Part shown: positions 35,647-46,318 of the stretch, piece after piece | Position numbering within the stretch: the stretch's first letter is position 1 | Layout of the letters: each line of letters opens with the position of its first letter | Program-made: the position numbers and the translations under genes | Assembly (NCBI GenBank): GCA_023512835.1 | Contig: CM042091.1 | Span: 43,724,107 to 43,788,106 of the forward strand | Direction of reading: 5' to 3' | Origin: Taxillus chinensis | Lineage: Eukaryota; Streptophyta; Magnoliopsida; Santalales; Loranthaceae | Length of the DNA stretch: 64,000 nucleotides | The notes under the pieces: model-generated | What the model was told of the DNA's origin: nothing | Seen by the model: only the letters and a program-made list of their open reading frames with translations | Database searches by the model: none

Positions 35647-36690
35647 AGTAGTTGAGCAGGGCTGAAGTGGAGCTGAAGAAGCAAATTATGTTGGAGGAAA
35701 GGGCTTGTACCAGAAACAGCAATTTTATCCTCAACAACAACAACTAGGGTACAACCAGAATCAGCAGCAATCTCAACCATTTCAGAGAACTCAGAACCGA
35801 GGGGGAGATACCTCATTTCAAGACAAATATGTGCCCCCGGGGATGAAGCGAGAATCCGTATGCTACGGATAATTATTTACACCCACCTCCAGGATTCGAG
35901 CGAAACAATTCCTTGGCCCAACAAAGAAAGAGGAAGGGTATATCAGAATGTGGATGAGCCAACCAAAAGAGAGGATAGTTTGGAGGAAAGGGTAGTCACC
36001 ATGGAATCTTCAATGAAGAATATAGAAAAGCTGCTTGTGAGTTTGGCTCAGAATGTAAATCAAGGGGTGTCAACCAATACTTTTCCAAGTGACACTGAGG
36101 TAAACCCCAAGAAGAGTTGCAAGGCTATCACTCTAAGGAGCGGGAAGACACTGAATGAAGCTGAAGAGCCTAAGAAGAAGGCAATTCCAGAAGAACAAAG
36201 CAGACCCTTGGAAGCTGATGACCAAGGAAAATCGAGATAAAGTCAAGAAAGAGTGCAAGAGAAGAAGGACAAGCAGTGAGTCAAGACAGAATAGTCAAGA
36301 ACAAAGGCAAGAGCTTAGGCCTACTATGCCATTTCCTCAGAGGCTGAGGAACCAGAGGGTTGAAGAAGAGTATGAGCGCTTCCTGAGTTTGTTCAAGAAG
36401 CTTGAGATTAACATTCCATTTGTGGAAGTTTTGGAGCAGATGCCTAGGTACGAAAAATACATCAAAGATTTTGTGACAAAGAAGAGGAAATATGGGGATC
36501 ATGAGACGGTGGCGGTCCACTAACGAGGTGAGCAAGTGTTGTTCAACGAGTTTGCCCATCAAGCATAAAGATCCGGGCGGCTTTAATCTCCCTTGTGTGA
36601 TTGGCAATGCACCAGAAGAAGAGGCCCTATGTGATTTAGGGGCCAGCATCAATTTGATTTCCTTTGCTTTGTACAAGTAGCTTGGGCTTA
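35647..36690 (+). pseudogene. Element D gag C-terminus and protease start
   Basis: Continues gag after element B with a Gln-rich stretch (QQFYPQQQQ). Then comes KAITLRSGK and FPQRLRNQRVEEEYERFLSL, followed by INIPFVEVLEQMPRYEKYIK, standard for Athila-type polyproteins before the protease. The protease reads EEEALCDLGASINLI, with DLGA in place of DSGA as is usual in Athila. A frame change near 36230 and another near 36520 are present. TAG at 36678 lies just after the active site, followed by the open frame at 36696. Confidence 0.82.
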
Positions 36691-36695
36691 AGGGC

Positions 36696-38093
36696 ATGAA
36701 GCCCACTTCCATATCATTGCAGTTTGCTGACCGGTCTACTGGAAGGCCTGAAGGGATAATTGAAGACGTGTTAGTCAAAGTGGGTTCCTTCATATTTCCA
36801 GCGGACTTTGTTGTTTTGGAGATGGAAGAAGATAGAGGAGTTCAGCTACTCCTTGGAAGACCGTTTCTCAGAACGGGTTGTGCATTGATTGATGTTGCTC
36901 AAGGGCAGCTTACTCTGAGAATTAATGAGGAGACCTTAGTCTTCCACATGGGGAAGGCTTTGCAAGGTCAAGAGGAGGAGGACTGCCTTTGGGTTGAAGA
37001 CCTTGAGGAATTGGTGGAAGATTACTTGGCAGAAGAAATTACCACCACCAATGATGAAGCCCTTCAGCTTATAGAAGCTCAACAAGATGAAGAGATGTAC
37101 TTGACGGTTGAGAAAGATGAGCAAATTACAAACTCTTTGGAGCAAGTTGAGGAGGAGAAAGAAGATGACGTGCATCCAGCTCCAGAACTGAAGGAGCTGC
37201 CTGGACACCTAAGGTATGAATTTCTAGACTCTACAAATCAATTCCCTGTTATTGTTGCTTCTAATTTGAATGATGTGGAGTGTACTCAATTGTTAAAAGT
37301 CCTTAGGAAACACAAAAAGGCCCTAGGATGGAACATTGAAGACATTAGGGGTATTAGTCCAGGGATTTGCATGCATAAGATTTTGATGAATGATGATTGT
37401 AAACCCACTGCTGAAAGACAAAGAAGATTAAACCCTGCTATGAAAGAAGTTGTTAGAAAAGAAATTTTAAAATGGAAAAATGCAGGTATAATTTATGCTA
37501 TTTCAGATAGCGAGTGGGTGAGTCCATTGCATGTTGTGCCCAAGAAAGGGGGCATGACTGTGATTAAGAATGAGAAAAATGAATTGATCCCATCTCGCAC
37601 TGTGACGGGGTGGAGAGTGTGTGTTGACTATAGAAAGCTGAACAAGGCTACTAGGAAGGATCATTTTCCTCTTCCTTTCATTGACCAAATGTTGGATAGG
37701 TTAGCTGGCTATAGTCACTACTGCTTTTTAGATGGCTATTCCGGGTATAATCATATCATGGTTAAGCCCGAGGACCAAGAAAAGACCACCTTCACGTGCC
37801 CTTTTGGCACATTTGCATTTAGGAGAATGCCATTTGGGCTTTGTAATGCCCCTGCCACCTTTCAAAGGTGTATGATGGCTATTTTTCAGGGTTTGGTTGA
37901 GGAGATCATGGAGGTCTTCATGGATGATTTCTCGGTGTTTGGTTCCTCTTACCAACAGTGCTTGAAAAATCTAGATGTGGTCTTAGAGAGATGTGAGGAG
38001 AAGGAACTAGTCCTAAATTGGGAGAAATGCCATTTCATGGTAACAGAGGGGATAGTTCTAGGGCACAAGGTGTCGCACATGGTTTGGAGGTAG
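36696..38093 (+). CDS. Element D protease end and reverse transcriptase
   Basis: 465 codons open. First the protease C-terminal part ([40 protein letters not shown]), then an acidic linker. The Athila-type RT follows: [50 protein letters not shown] and [10 protein letters not shown] with catalytic FMDD, then LNWEKCHFM. The frame ends early: a single-base shift near 38070 follows GHKVS, and the connection and RNase H continue in the frame from 38018. Polymerase residues are intact. Confidence 0.9.
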   Translation: MKPTSISLQFADRSTGRPEGIIEDVLVKVGSFIFPADFVVLEMEEDRGVQLLLGRPFLRTGCALIDVAQGQLTLRINEETLVFHMGKALQGQEEEDCLWVEDLEELVEDYLAEEITTTNDEALQLIEAQQDEEMYLTVEKDEQITNSLEQVEEEKEDDVHPAPELKELPGHLRYEFLDSTNQFPVIVASNLNDVECTQLLKVLRKHKKALGWNIEDIRGISPGICMHKILMNDDCKPTAERQRRLNPAMKEVVRKEILKWKNAGIIYAISDSEWVSPLHVVPKKGGMTVIKNEKNELIPSRTVTGWRVCVDYRKLNKATRKDHFPLPFIDQMLDRLAGYSHYCFLDGYSGYNHIMVKPEDQEKTTFTCPFGTFAFRRMPFGLCNAPATFQRCMMAIFQGLVEEIMEVFMDDFSVFGSSYQQCLKNLDVVLERCEEKELVLNWEKCHFMVTEGIVLGHKVSHMVWR

Positions 38094-39409
38094 ACAAGGC
38101 AAAAATCTCCACTATTGAGACTCTGCCACCTCCAACTAATGAAAAAGGAGTGAGAAGTTTCCTTGGCCATGCTGGCTTTTATAGGAGATTCATTAAGGAC
38201 TTCTCAAAAATTGCAAAACCCATGAGTAGGTTGTTAGAAAAAGACACAAGCTTTGAGTTTAATGAAGATTACTTAGAAGCTTTTAACATCCTCAAGGGTA
38301 AGTTAGTCACTGCACCTGTTATAGTCACACCTGACTGGGCTCAGCCTTTTGAGCTAATGTGTGATGCGAGTGATTATGCTGTGGGGGTAGTCTTAGGGCA
38401 AAGGCGAGAAAAGGTGTTTAGGGTCATTTACTATGCTAGTAAGACCTTAGATGATGCTCAACGGAACTATACCACCACCGAGAAAGAGTTGCTAGCTGTG
38501 GTTTATGGTCGCAACAAGTTTAGACCCTACCTTTTGGGGTCTAAAGTCATTGTTTATACTGATCATGCTGCATTGAAATATTTGTTTGCTAAAAAAGAAG
38601 CTAAACCACGCTTGATTAGATGGGTTCTCCTCTTACAGGAATTTGACCTTGAAATTAGAGACACAAAGGGACCCCTAAATTCTGTGGCTGATCACCTCTC
38701 ACGTGTGGAGAATGCACCTAAGTCTCTACCCATTGTAGATGACTTTCCTGATGAGAAGTTGTTTGAGGTGCATCATCTTCCTTGGTTTGCAGACATAGCA
38801 AATTATTTAGCCACTTGGGTTCATACCCAGCAGTTAGACTACCACCAGAGAAAGAAATTGGTAGTGGATGCTAGGAAATACATTTGGGAAGACCCAATTC
38901 TTTATAGGAGGTGTCCAGACCAAATCATAAGAAAGTGTGTCCTTGAGGAAGAAGTAGATGACATAATACATCATTGTCATGCATCACATTATGGGGGCCA
39001 CTTTGGGGTGCAGAGAACTGTGGCTAAGATCATGCAGTGTGGCTTTTATTGGCCTCACATGGTGAAAGACACCTATGTCTACATTAAAAAGTGTGATAGA
39101 TGTCAAAGGGTAGGTGGTCTATCTAGGAAAAATGAGATGCCATTAACTGGAATCCTTCCAGTTGAAATTTTTGACATTTGGGGCATTGACTTCATGGGAC
39201 CATTCCCTAATTCTGATGGGTATTCATACATTTTGCTTGCTGTGGATTATGTGTCTAAGTGGGTAGAAGCTATTCCTACTAGAGTGAATGATGCTAGGGT
39301 TGTGACTCATTTCCTTACTAGGAACATCTTTAGCCGTTTTGGGACACCAAGGGCTATAATCGATGATGAGGGTAGTCATTTCGCAACAAATTGTTTGATA
39401 AATTATTGA
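38018..39409 (+). CDS. Element D RNase H and integrase (first part)
   Basis: The ATG is incidental; real homology starts near 38085. RNase H shows [38 protein letters not shown] and SVADHLSR with its acidic residues. Integrase follows with an HHCC region ([12 protein letters not shown]...CDRCQRVG), then [10 protein letters not shown] and IIDDEGSHF (first two Asp). It ends at a one-base loss near 39385; the downstream frame resumes as [12 protein letters not shown]. Confidence 0.9.
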   Translation: MGEMPFHGNRGDSSRAQGVAHGLEVDKAKISTIETLPPPTNEKGVRSFLGHAGFYRRFIKDFSKIAKPMSRLLEKDTSFEFNEDYLEAFNILKGKLVTAPVIVTPDWAQPFELMCDASDYAVGVVLGQRREKVFRVIYYASKTLDDAQRNYTTTEKELLAVVYGRNKFRPYLLGSKVIVYTDHAALKYLFAKKEAKPRLIRWVLLLQEFDLEIRDTKGPLNSVADHLSRVENAPKSLPIVDDFPDEKLFEVHHLPWFADIANYLATWVHTQQLDYHQRKKLVVDARKYIWEDPILYRRCPDQIIRKCVLEEEVDDIIHHCHASHYGGHFGVQRTVAKIMQCGFYWPHMVKDTYVYIKKCDRCQRVGGLSRKNEMPLTGILPVEIFDIWGIDFMGPFPNSDGYSYILLAVDYVSKWVEAIPTRVNDARVVTHFLTRNIFSRFGTPRAIIDDEGSHFATNCLINY

Positions 39410-39995
39410 ACAAGTATGGTGTCACTCATAGAAAGTCTTTAGCTTACCACCCACAAGCTAATGGACAAGCAAGTGTCCAACAGGGGAGATTAAGGCCATT
39501 TTAGAGAAAACTGTTGGAGCCAATAGGAAAGATTGGTCTCAAAGGCTTGATGAAGCCTTATGGGCATATAGGACAGCTTACAAAACTCCCATTGGGATGT
39601 CACCTTACCGTATTCTATATGGTAAGGCATGTCACTTGCCTGTGGAACTAGAACACAAGGCTCATTGGGCCTTGAAGAAGTTAAATTTCAACCCACAAGA
39701 GATCAAGGAACTTAGGATGACTCAATTAATTGAGTTAGATGAGCTTAGGTTGGATGCCTATGATAGTGCTAAATTTTACAAAGAAAGAACTAAGAAATGG
39801 CATGATAGGCAACTCAACAATGAACCTTTAACCATAGGGCAGAAAGTTCTTCTATTTAACACAAGGTTGAGGTTATTTCCTGGCAAATTAAGGTCCAAGT
39901 GGATGGGACCTTTTGTAATAGTTGATAAGAAGCCATATGGGAGCTTTGAGCTCCAAGTCAGTAGATGGCCAGAAATTTTGGGTGAATGGCAATAG
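39410..39995 (+). pseudogene. Element D integrase C-terminal part
   Basis: AYHPQANGQ is followed by a small deletion/insertion at about 39470-39490, exactly where the third catalytic residue (Glu of GQAE) should be. The frame then runs [47 protein letters not shown] to TAG 39993. The missing Glu suggests an inactive integrase. Confidence 0.85.
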
Positions 39996-40183
39996 GTGAA
40001 ACCATACTTTGATTCAACTCGAGAGGGAGATAGTTGATTCCCTCTCTTTCACCATTGCATGATCATAACTGAAAGTCTAGCTACAGACTTTAAATAAAGC
40101 GCTGATTGGGAGGCAACCCAATGTTTATTGCTATGTTTTATTTTATGTTATTTTCTTTTATTTATTTTATTCAATAAATTTGT
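39996..40183 (+). other. Post-pol Athila motif
   Basis: Contains AAAGCGCTGATTGGGAGGCAACCCAATG (about 40096-40122): a small hairpin, TTGGGAGGCAACCCAA-like, that conventionally follows pol in Athila-type elements. No ORF. Confidence 0.65.
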
Positions 40184-40918
40184 TTGCAAGCTAACCATTG
40201 TGCAGGAGACTTTGTTCCTTTCTTAGTTAACCATGTGCAGGATGAGCAAATTATTGGGTCCTGCACTTGTGGAATTATTTTTAAAGTCAAAGTCAAGGAG
40301 CAAAGAGCAAGTGAAGCCCAAAAGTGCATGAAGATGGGCTCAAACAATTCACGTGCAAGACTTAAAGATGGTCCATAATGCATAAGCAACTCAGTGGAGA
40401 AATTTGGGCCAGTTTGGGCCTGAACGTGATTTTGCACGTGAATTGCCCGATTCACGTGCACCTCCTTTTGAGCTGTAACTTTCTGGAATGGTAGATGAGG
40501 ACCATGTGATTCACGTTTACTCTTGCACGTGAATTTCTAGCTGTCATATGGAGGCCCAAAAATGCAAAATACCGATTTTAACCCTCCTAGAAGCTTCCCA
40601 CAATTCACGTGCAGAAGGAAGTATTGCTTGCCAGATCAGTGGGGACCCACCACCAAAGTTTGGGACGATTCTAACCTGCACGCCATTTCAGCCAATTCAC
40701 GTGCAGAGGGTATTTTGGTCAGAACACTCTGAAAAGTTAGGGGCACGTGTATCACGCCAATTGGAGCATCTTTCCTTCTGCACACTATATAAAGGGAGGC
40801 CATCTTCAAAGGCTTCCACAACAAAATCACTCCAGATCTGAGTATTAGAGAAACTCTGCCCTTTTGCTCTCTTGCTCTTGAGTTTTCTGCTCTTTGTTCT
40901 TATTTTCTCATTCCAAAG
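40184..40918 (+). promoter_or_regulatory. Spacer with CACGTG cluster and TATA box before ORF3
   Basis: At least six CACGTG cores occur between 40345 and 40750, mostly as AATTCACGTGCA or its inverse (for example 40345, 40434, 40451, 40525, 40602, 40694, 40743). The same phrase occurs in paired form in D's LTRs. CACACTATATAAAGGGAGG (TATA at 40785-40793) is followed about 30 bp later by a pyrimidine/CA-type start region, and by ATG 40919. It could be an internal promoter for the downstream ORFs; this is inference from layout. Confidence 0.5.
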
Positions 40919-42251
40919 ATGGTGTGCACAAGGAGGACTGGCCAGGAGGAGGTGCACTCACCTAGTGCTGATAGCCAGGCCGAGGAGGAGATACTCTTGG
41001 GGCATGCTCTTGACATGCGGGCTTTGGAGGCTTCGGAGCTGGGCTTGGCTAGAGAGGTGGCTGTTAAAATTCAAACTCGGGATTACAAAGGTTAGTATCT
41101 CGCCCGGCCCGCTATTTCTTATTCTCGCCTTACAAGACTTCTATGCATCTGTCTCTGGGGAGTGAGGATGAACCGATAGGGGTTGTGCAAGGGGTTTATG
41201 TCGAATAACCCCTGATATTATTAGAAATTGCTTTAACCTCCCTGAACCCAATAGTAGCTTCCCTCGCCTAAGCCTAGGAGAATTTGGTACTGCATGTAAC
41301 TATGCTAGAAAATTTCAAAGTCGAAGGCGGTATACCAAGAATGGTTTTGTTGAAAAATTTAGATGCCTAGCTTACCTGGTAGGGAAATGCTTATTGATTC
41401 AGACCAGTGGGCTAGATAGTGTGCCTAAGCCACACCTGGAGTTCATGTATAGCATTGATCATATGCTAAATGTGGATTGGGCCACTACCATTTTTAAATG
41501 GTGGAAGAAAAACTCATCCAAGCAGATAAATGGCAGAATTTTGTGTGTGATATTTCAAAGCATGCCTGCTTTGCAATTTTCCTCCATGGAGAGCATTACT
41601 TTTCCTTCTCACTGGGTGTTAAGAGTATTGCAAGCTGAAGGAGGTTTGGGGGGTCGGTACCAGGAGGTCATTGGGCAACCAATGTTCCTCCTCCATCACA
41701 GCCCGCTAGGCACGTGTTCATGTGGAGCAATCCACCGGACTTTGCAAGGGAGACTTCTCCTCATTTGGATCAAAGGAAGCAGGACTTTATACGGACTCAC
41801 CGCCATGTACATGCGGTTCAATGTACACAAAGAAGACATTTTCAATTTCTTTCAAGGCATTAGTGGGCAGGTGGTGAGCGAAGTGGAGGTCATCAATTGG
41901 GCGATCACTAATGGGCACATCACTAATGCCCAATTTGAAGAATTAATGGCACTCATCTCTGGAGACCAACAAGCTACTTCACAACCTAGAACCAGAGCAT
42001 GGGAGGCCCCAGATGTAGCTGTTCATGCATCACCTAGAGCATGGGAGGCCCCAGAAGCTCATCCTGCTGCATCTACCGAAGCTTGGAGGCAAGAAACACA
42101 GCAGCTCAGGGAGGCGAATGCCAGGAACCCAGGCACAGGTGGAAGCCCCGAGGAAGGACAACAAAGAAGTCAAAGGCCTCCTAGGCAAAATTTGGAAGGC
42201 TTTGAGCAAGAGGAAAGCATCAAAACATTCTCCTATAGTGGAGATATCTGA
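40919..42251 (+). pseudogene. Element D ORF3a, Athila/plant-transposon-type protein (broken)
   Basis: ATG 40919 opens MVCTRRTGQEEVHSPS and an acidic helix, EEEILLGHALDM. Frame changes near 41090. The continuing frame reads LQDFYASVSGE, stops twice near 41160, then ITPDIIRNCFNLPEP, KFRCLAYLVGKCLL and VDWATTIFKWW. It is open from 41394 to TGA 42251 (285 codons). FYA...TPDIIRNCFNLP and the later helix block resemble the putative plant transposon protein domain (Transposase_32 type) seen after pol in Athila elements; identification is tentative. The end is a low-complexity Ala/Pro/Gln linker with a near-repeat, RAWEAPxxxVH/RAWEAPEAH. Another frame overlaps its last 227 nt. Confidence 0.6.
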
Positions 42252-43236
42252 TGAAGAACCCTCTCCATCTCCTGAAGATTCTTATCACGCCCAGGTGGAT
42301 CCACCTCAACCACAATCTTCAGCTAGGCCAACCCATTATCATCCAGAGGAGGCAGAGCCAGCAGCAGGGTATTCACCCTTCCAGCCTTTTACAGATCCTG
42401 CATATTCTCAGGCCCTGGTGCCTGCTATACTTCCAGTATCTTGGGGTGCATACATGCCTGCTGAACCTGAAGATCTACTTGGCCCTCCTGTTCATTTAAT
42501 CATTAATCCAGCTTTATCGTCCGAAGAGAGCCAAGCAAGATTTGAAGAATTCATCAATTCCACAGGTCATAGGGCTCGATTTATACGGGATAATGATATC
42601 TTCACTCCTTTTAGCTTAAAGAGGATCTCAGAGAATGAATATCTCTATGCCGACGAGATAGACCTCTTCTGCAGGACCATGCGGTATGTAGTGGAGGCCG
42701 AGCCTCATAATTACCCCTTAGCCGGGTACACTTCCATCATGCTTTGTGAGCTTTTCAATCAACCCTTGTCCGAAGAGGTGTGGCGCCAACGCATTAATGG
42801 AGAGAATGAAGGGCACCGCCCTTGGCATGGTATGCATGAGGTGCCGATTCCGGTGCACATTGACCGCCACTATGTACTTGTCCGTGTGAATCCGGATGTA
42901 GGCCATGCCGTGCTATATGATCCAAGCCAAGGCGAAGGGTTTGCTAGACGGAAAAGACAGTTAGTGCATGGGTTCATCAAACGCATGAAAGTGGCAATGA
43001 TCAAAGAAGGCTTGTTGGCGGACAAGCTCCCTCTTATTCACTACAATGAAATGCAAATTCCCCAACAGCCTGACCAATTCAGCTGTGGGATCTTTGTTTG
43101 CTACTACATGATGGGTATTCTGCAAGGGAAGGAAAATTGGGAAGTGCGTGGCGAGACGTCGGCTGACTTTGTGGCTCAGGTGCGACGAATGATGGCCAAT
43201 GTCATCTACTATTACAGTGTGCCAAACCAGGGGTAA
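42025..43236 (+). CDS. Ulp1/SENP-like C48 cysteine protease ORF carried by Athila element D
   Basis: 403 codons, uninterrupted. C48 proteases process SUMO-type modifiers or remove them from targets. Residues about 265-395 form the domain: VHIDRHYVLVRVNPDVGHAV with His282, LYDPS with Asp299, and PQQPDQFSCGIFVCYY with Gln348 and Cys354. His-Asp spacing (17) and Gln-Cys spacing (6) equal those of yeast Ulp1. All four catalytic residues are present. Before it come a basic stretch (KIWKALSKRKASKHS), a SUMO-interaction-like IVEISDEE (71-78), a Pro-rich linker and an unassigned block (residues 150-260). The first about 45 codons overlap the upstream ORF in another frame, so the true N-terminus is probably fused to it through a frameshift near 42110. 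No signal peptide or membrane span, so this is not an env gene. Host chromosomal origin by capture is possible. Confidence 0.8.
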   Translation: MHHLEHGRPQKLILLHLPKLGGKKHSSSGRRMPGTQAQVEAPRKDNKEVKGLLGKIWKALSKRKASKHSPIVEISDEEPSPSPEDSYHAQVDPPQPQSSARPTHYHPEEAEPAAGYSPFQPFTDPAYSQALVPAILPVSWGAYMPAEPEDLLGPPVHLIINPALSSEESQARFEEFINSTGHRARFIRDNDIFTPFSLKRISENEYLYADEIDLFCRTMRYVVEAEPHNYPLAGYTSIMLCELFNQPLSEEVWRQRINGENEGHRPWHGMHEVPIPVHIDRHYVLVRVNPDVGHAVLYDPSQGEGFARRKRQLVHGFIKRMKVAMIKEGLLADKLPLIHYNEMQIPQQPDQFSCGIFVCYYMMGILQGKENWEVRGETSADFVAQVRRMMANVIYYYSVPNQG

Positions 43237-44780
43237 CTGTTTTTTCCTACTCCTTCTTTTATGCCATGCAGACATAGCATATTTTAAGTGTGGTGTATGG
43301 GAGTGACTTGAGCCACTTGCTTGTCTTTTATGTTGTGATTGCATGTTTTATTTAAAAAAAAAAACAAAAAAAAAAACAAAAAATGTTTTTAGTTGCATGA
43401 TTGTTTGAGTTGTTTGCTTGAATGATTTGTTTGTGGAGACATGGATATTAAGTATGCAATTTTGGCTTAAAATTTAATTTTTATGCCACATTAGTATCAT
43501 ATTGTGATTAGGGTGTTAAAGTAGTTAAAATGTGCTCTGAATTGGTTTAATCATGTCTATATCTCTTGAATGATATCACCATGTTTTTGGAGCTGAGTTT
43601 TGAATATTAGCTGAGCATGAAATGCTATGATAGACCTAAGTAACCCTTAAAGTTGAGTGAAAAAGAAATGAAAAATGAGAACGACTTTCTTTTTAGCCCT
43701 TGAGTGACATTTATGGTTTATGGGTAATAGTTTGATTTGCTACTCATCTTGCATTCAACATTGGTTATTTAATGGTAGGAGTCAAGTAAGCATGTGATTA
43801 CTTATTAGTGCTCAGTGTTTGGTGTGTTTAGTTAGGATGCAAGACCTCTAAGTCATTGTGACTGTCTTTGAATTCTCTTCTTTATTGTGAGATATTATTG
43901 GAAAAGGCTGTGATATGGAATGTGAAAAAGCCATCACTTAATTGGAAAATGGGATGTGAGACATTAATGAATTTCTGTCTCTCCTTATGTAGCAAAATGG
44001 TAAGGAGTTTGCATTAGAAAAATCAGTCTTATTTGTGTTATGTGAGTAAAAAAAAAGAGTGAATAATCCATCAAGGGAGAGCATAAAATGCAACCTTGTA
44101 AGGTTATTACTAAAAAAAAAGAAAAAGAAAAAGAAAGATTCAGAATAAAAGCCACAATGGCTTGATGTTTATGTGTGATTGTTTAGATTTGTGCAGCCAC
44201 ATTGGCTGAATTGTGTTTTGTTTTGACAGTGTTGAGCTCAATTCTCTGGCTCATGTTTTGTTTATTCAGTTATTAGAATAGAGTGTGAGTTTATTGAGTT
44301 TAGACTAGCGTGTGAGTTCAAATAAAGTAGAATAGAGAGTGTGTTTTCTTTGATGAGCACAATAGGGAACTCTCATGATTGCTTGGCAAGTACTTAATCA
44401 ATAGCTGATGGCGAGTGTAGAGATAGAGTTTTTCCATCCATTGTTCATTGATAGGTATTGGGCTTGAGAATTACTATATTTGAGTGAGGCTGCTTATCCT
44501 TGGTAAGAACTTAAAGGGAAACTAGGTGCTATTTTATCATGGATTGCTTGCTCATATCTGAAATTTAAGTGGTGATATTGCATGGTTGTTGGACTTAGGG
44601 ATATGGACATGAATGAACTAAGCTATGACTCATTTTGATGCTTAAATTCCCATTTCATCATGATAGAGTTGCATGCTTAGGAAACCATGATTCTCCTTGA
44701 TTGTTATTTTATTTTCTTCCGTTTGATGTGTGTTTATTTTATTTTTGCATGCTTGTATGTTTTTGCTTGAGGACAAGCAA
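43237..44780 (+). other. Element D 3' non-coding region
   Basis: About 1.5 kb without a credible ORF. An A-rich run lies at 43352-43382, and A-rich AAGAAAAAG runs near 44110. Ends in GCTTGAGGACAAGCAATGG (about 44764-44782), a phrase commonly found just upstream of the 3' LTR in Athila-type elements. Confidence 0.6.
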
Positions 44781-44782
44781 TG

Positions 44783-44800
44783 GTTCAAGTGTGGTGTATT
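44783..44800 (+). promoter_or_regulatory. Element D PPT region
   Basis: TTCAAGTGTGGTGTATT lies directly before the 3' LTR start TGATAACGTG. In Athila-type elements the purine-rich GTGTGG stretch here serves as PPT; this copy is only partly purine. Confidence 0.55.
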
Positions 44801-46318
44801 TGATAACGTGCATTTTATGCCGTTATTCTAGTATTTATTTAGGATGTTTAAGAGCATGATTAGAGCCTTATTGCCTCATATTTCATATATATTTGCTCTA
44901 ACCCCTAGGAAGATGCTAGTTGCAAATACATGCATTTTTAAGCTGTTTTGGCAGGTTTTGGACCTTACTTTTGACATAGTAGATGGCCTCAAACAATTGG
45001 CGTGCAAGAACAAAAGTTGCTTGGAATGATGTCCTCTACCTTGCCACAGAAATTTCAGAGCATTTGGAGCTGATTTGGATCTGCACGTGAATTCACCCAA
45101 TTCACGTGCAAGCCTATTTTTGCCTCTCAGGCCTCTACATGATGCAAGGAAGCTTGGGGAGAAGTTTGAGCTGATTTGGAGGTGCACGTGAATTCACCAT
45201 ATCATGTGCAAATTGGTGTGCAGAGATATTTTTGGACCGATCCAATCGTTTTTCCATGCTAATCATTTGTTCCTAAAGGCCCAAGTCCAAATTGTGGATG
45301 GAAGATAAAGTTTTTAATGTTTCGAGTGTCACTTATCAAAACTACGCCGTTTTGATAGATGGGCTAGGTTACACACCTCAAGGCCCATCCAAACTCTATA
45401 AATAAGAGCTCCACGCCCTTTACTAGCCATGCCTAACCCCCCTACACGTTTTAGAGAGAGAGAGAGAGGCTCCACGTCTTGGAGGCTGTCCTTGACCTAG
45501 CGAGCAACCGTCGCGGCCGTCGCAGCAGCCGTCGCAGATTTTGGAGCCTGGATTTGAAGCTTTGTTGCGCGCGTGATCAAGAAGAAGATGTTTAGCTTTT
45601 CTGCTAAGGTTTTGCTTGTAATCATGCGTGAGTAGTTCTTTTAATCTAGGGGAGCAATGTAGCCCCCTTGTTGTTTTGCTGTGTTTATGAATATTGGGTT
45701 TGGATGATTGAGTTTTGCATGTTTTATGAATCTGTTCTTAATTCTTTCTTTGGATGTACACCTTGATATTCTTAGCCCTAGTCTGGGGCGGATTGAGATT
45801 CATAACTTATTTGTAATTGGTGTGATCATTATCCTTTTGCAAGTATGATTTATTGGCTTTGCATGTTTGTGTGTTTAGATGACCATTCTGCATACAACTC
45901 TTAAAAGGACCTCAATGACCATTTGTTGTCCTTGGCTTATGTTTAGCATGTTTTCAATCAGACAACCCTAATACCATGAACCAGTAGAGATAACATAGGG
46001 AGGTGAAATTGTGACCCTAGATGCCTTTAATCCTTGAATCTTAATCCTTAAATCAACTTACTTTCTTTGTTTATTCAGAAAACCAAATAAAAATTAGATC
46101 TTTAGTTTAAAAAAGAAAACTTTTTGCCAAGACATTTTATAGAACAAGAGTAATTGGGTGATTTGATTTGAGAACTAGAGAACTAGGTTAATCCCTGTGG
46201 GTTCGACCCCTTTCTTGCTGCTATTCTTTTAGTGCAAACTTAGGGAATTTATTATTTTGAAGAGGGATTTAACGACATTAGCTAGCTCTTTTAGAGAGGC
46301 TAAAAATCTTGTCTGTCA
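44801..46318 (+). repeat. Element D 3' LTR
   Basis: 1518 bp, the same length as the 5' LTR. About 20 differences are visible by eye, mostly C/T and G/A. One CACGTG (near 45204) has become CATGTG. Followed by TSD CCGAT. Confidence 0.92.

Larger units (their letters stand above)
22978..46318 (+). mobile_element. Element D: Athila-type Ty3/gypsy retrotransposon with extra C48 protease ORF
   Basis: LTRs of 1518 bp each (22978-24495 and 44801-46318, roughly 1-2 percent different by eye) begin TGATAACGTG and end TCTRTCA. TSD CCGAT at 22973-22977 and 46319-46323. PBS, gag, Athila-type pol, the GGGAGGCAACCC hairpin, a long spacer, two further ORFs and a PPT follow in order. Element B is inserted in gag, so D alone is about 13.4 kb. 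Gag and pol carry several frameshifts, so this copy is not autonomous, but the young LTRs show it moved recently. Confidence 0.93.

Noticed and set aside
42025..43236. Reading the C48 ORF as an ordinary host SUMO protease gene or as an env gene
   Set aside because: It lies between the LTRs of D with no introns or host flanks, so it belongs to the element as found here. It has no signal peptide, membrane span or env features.
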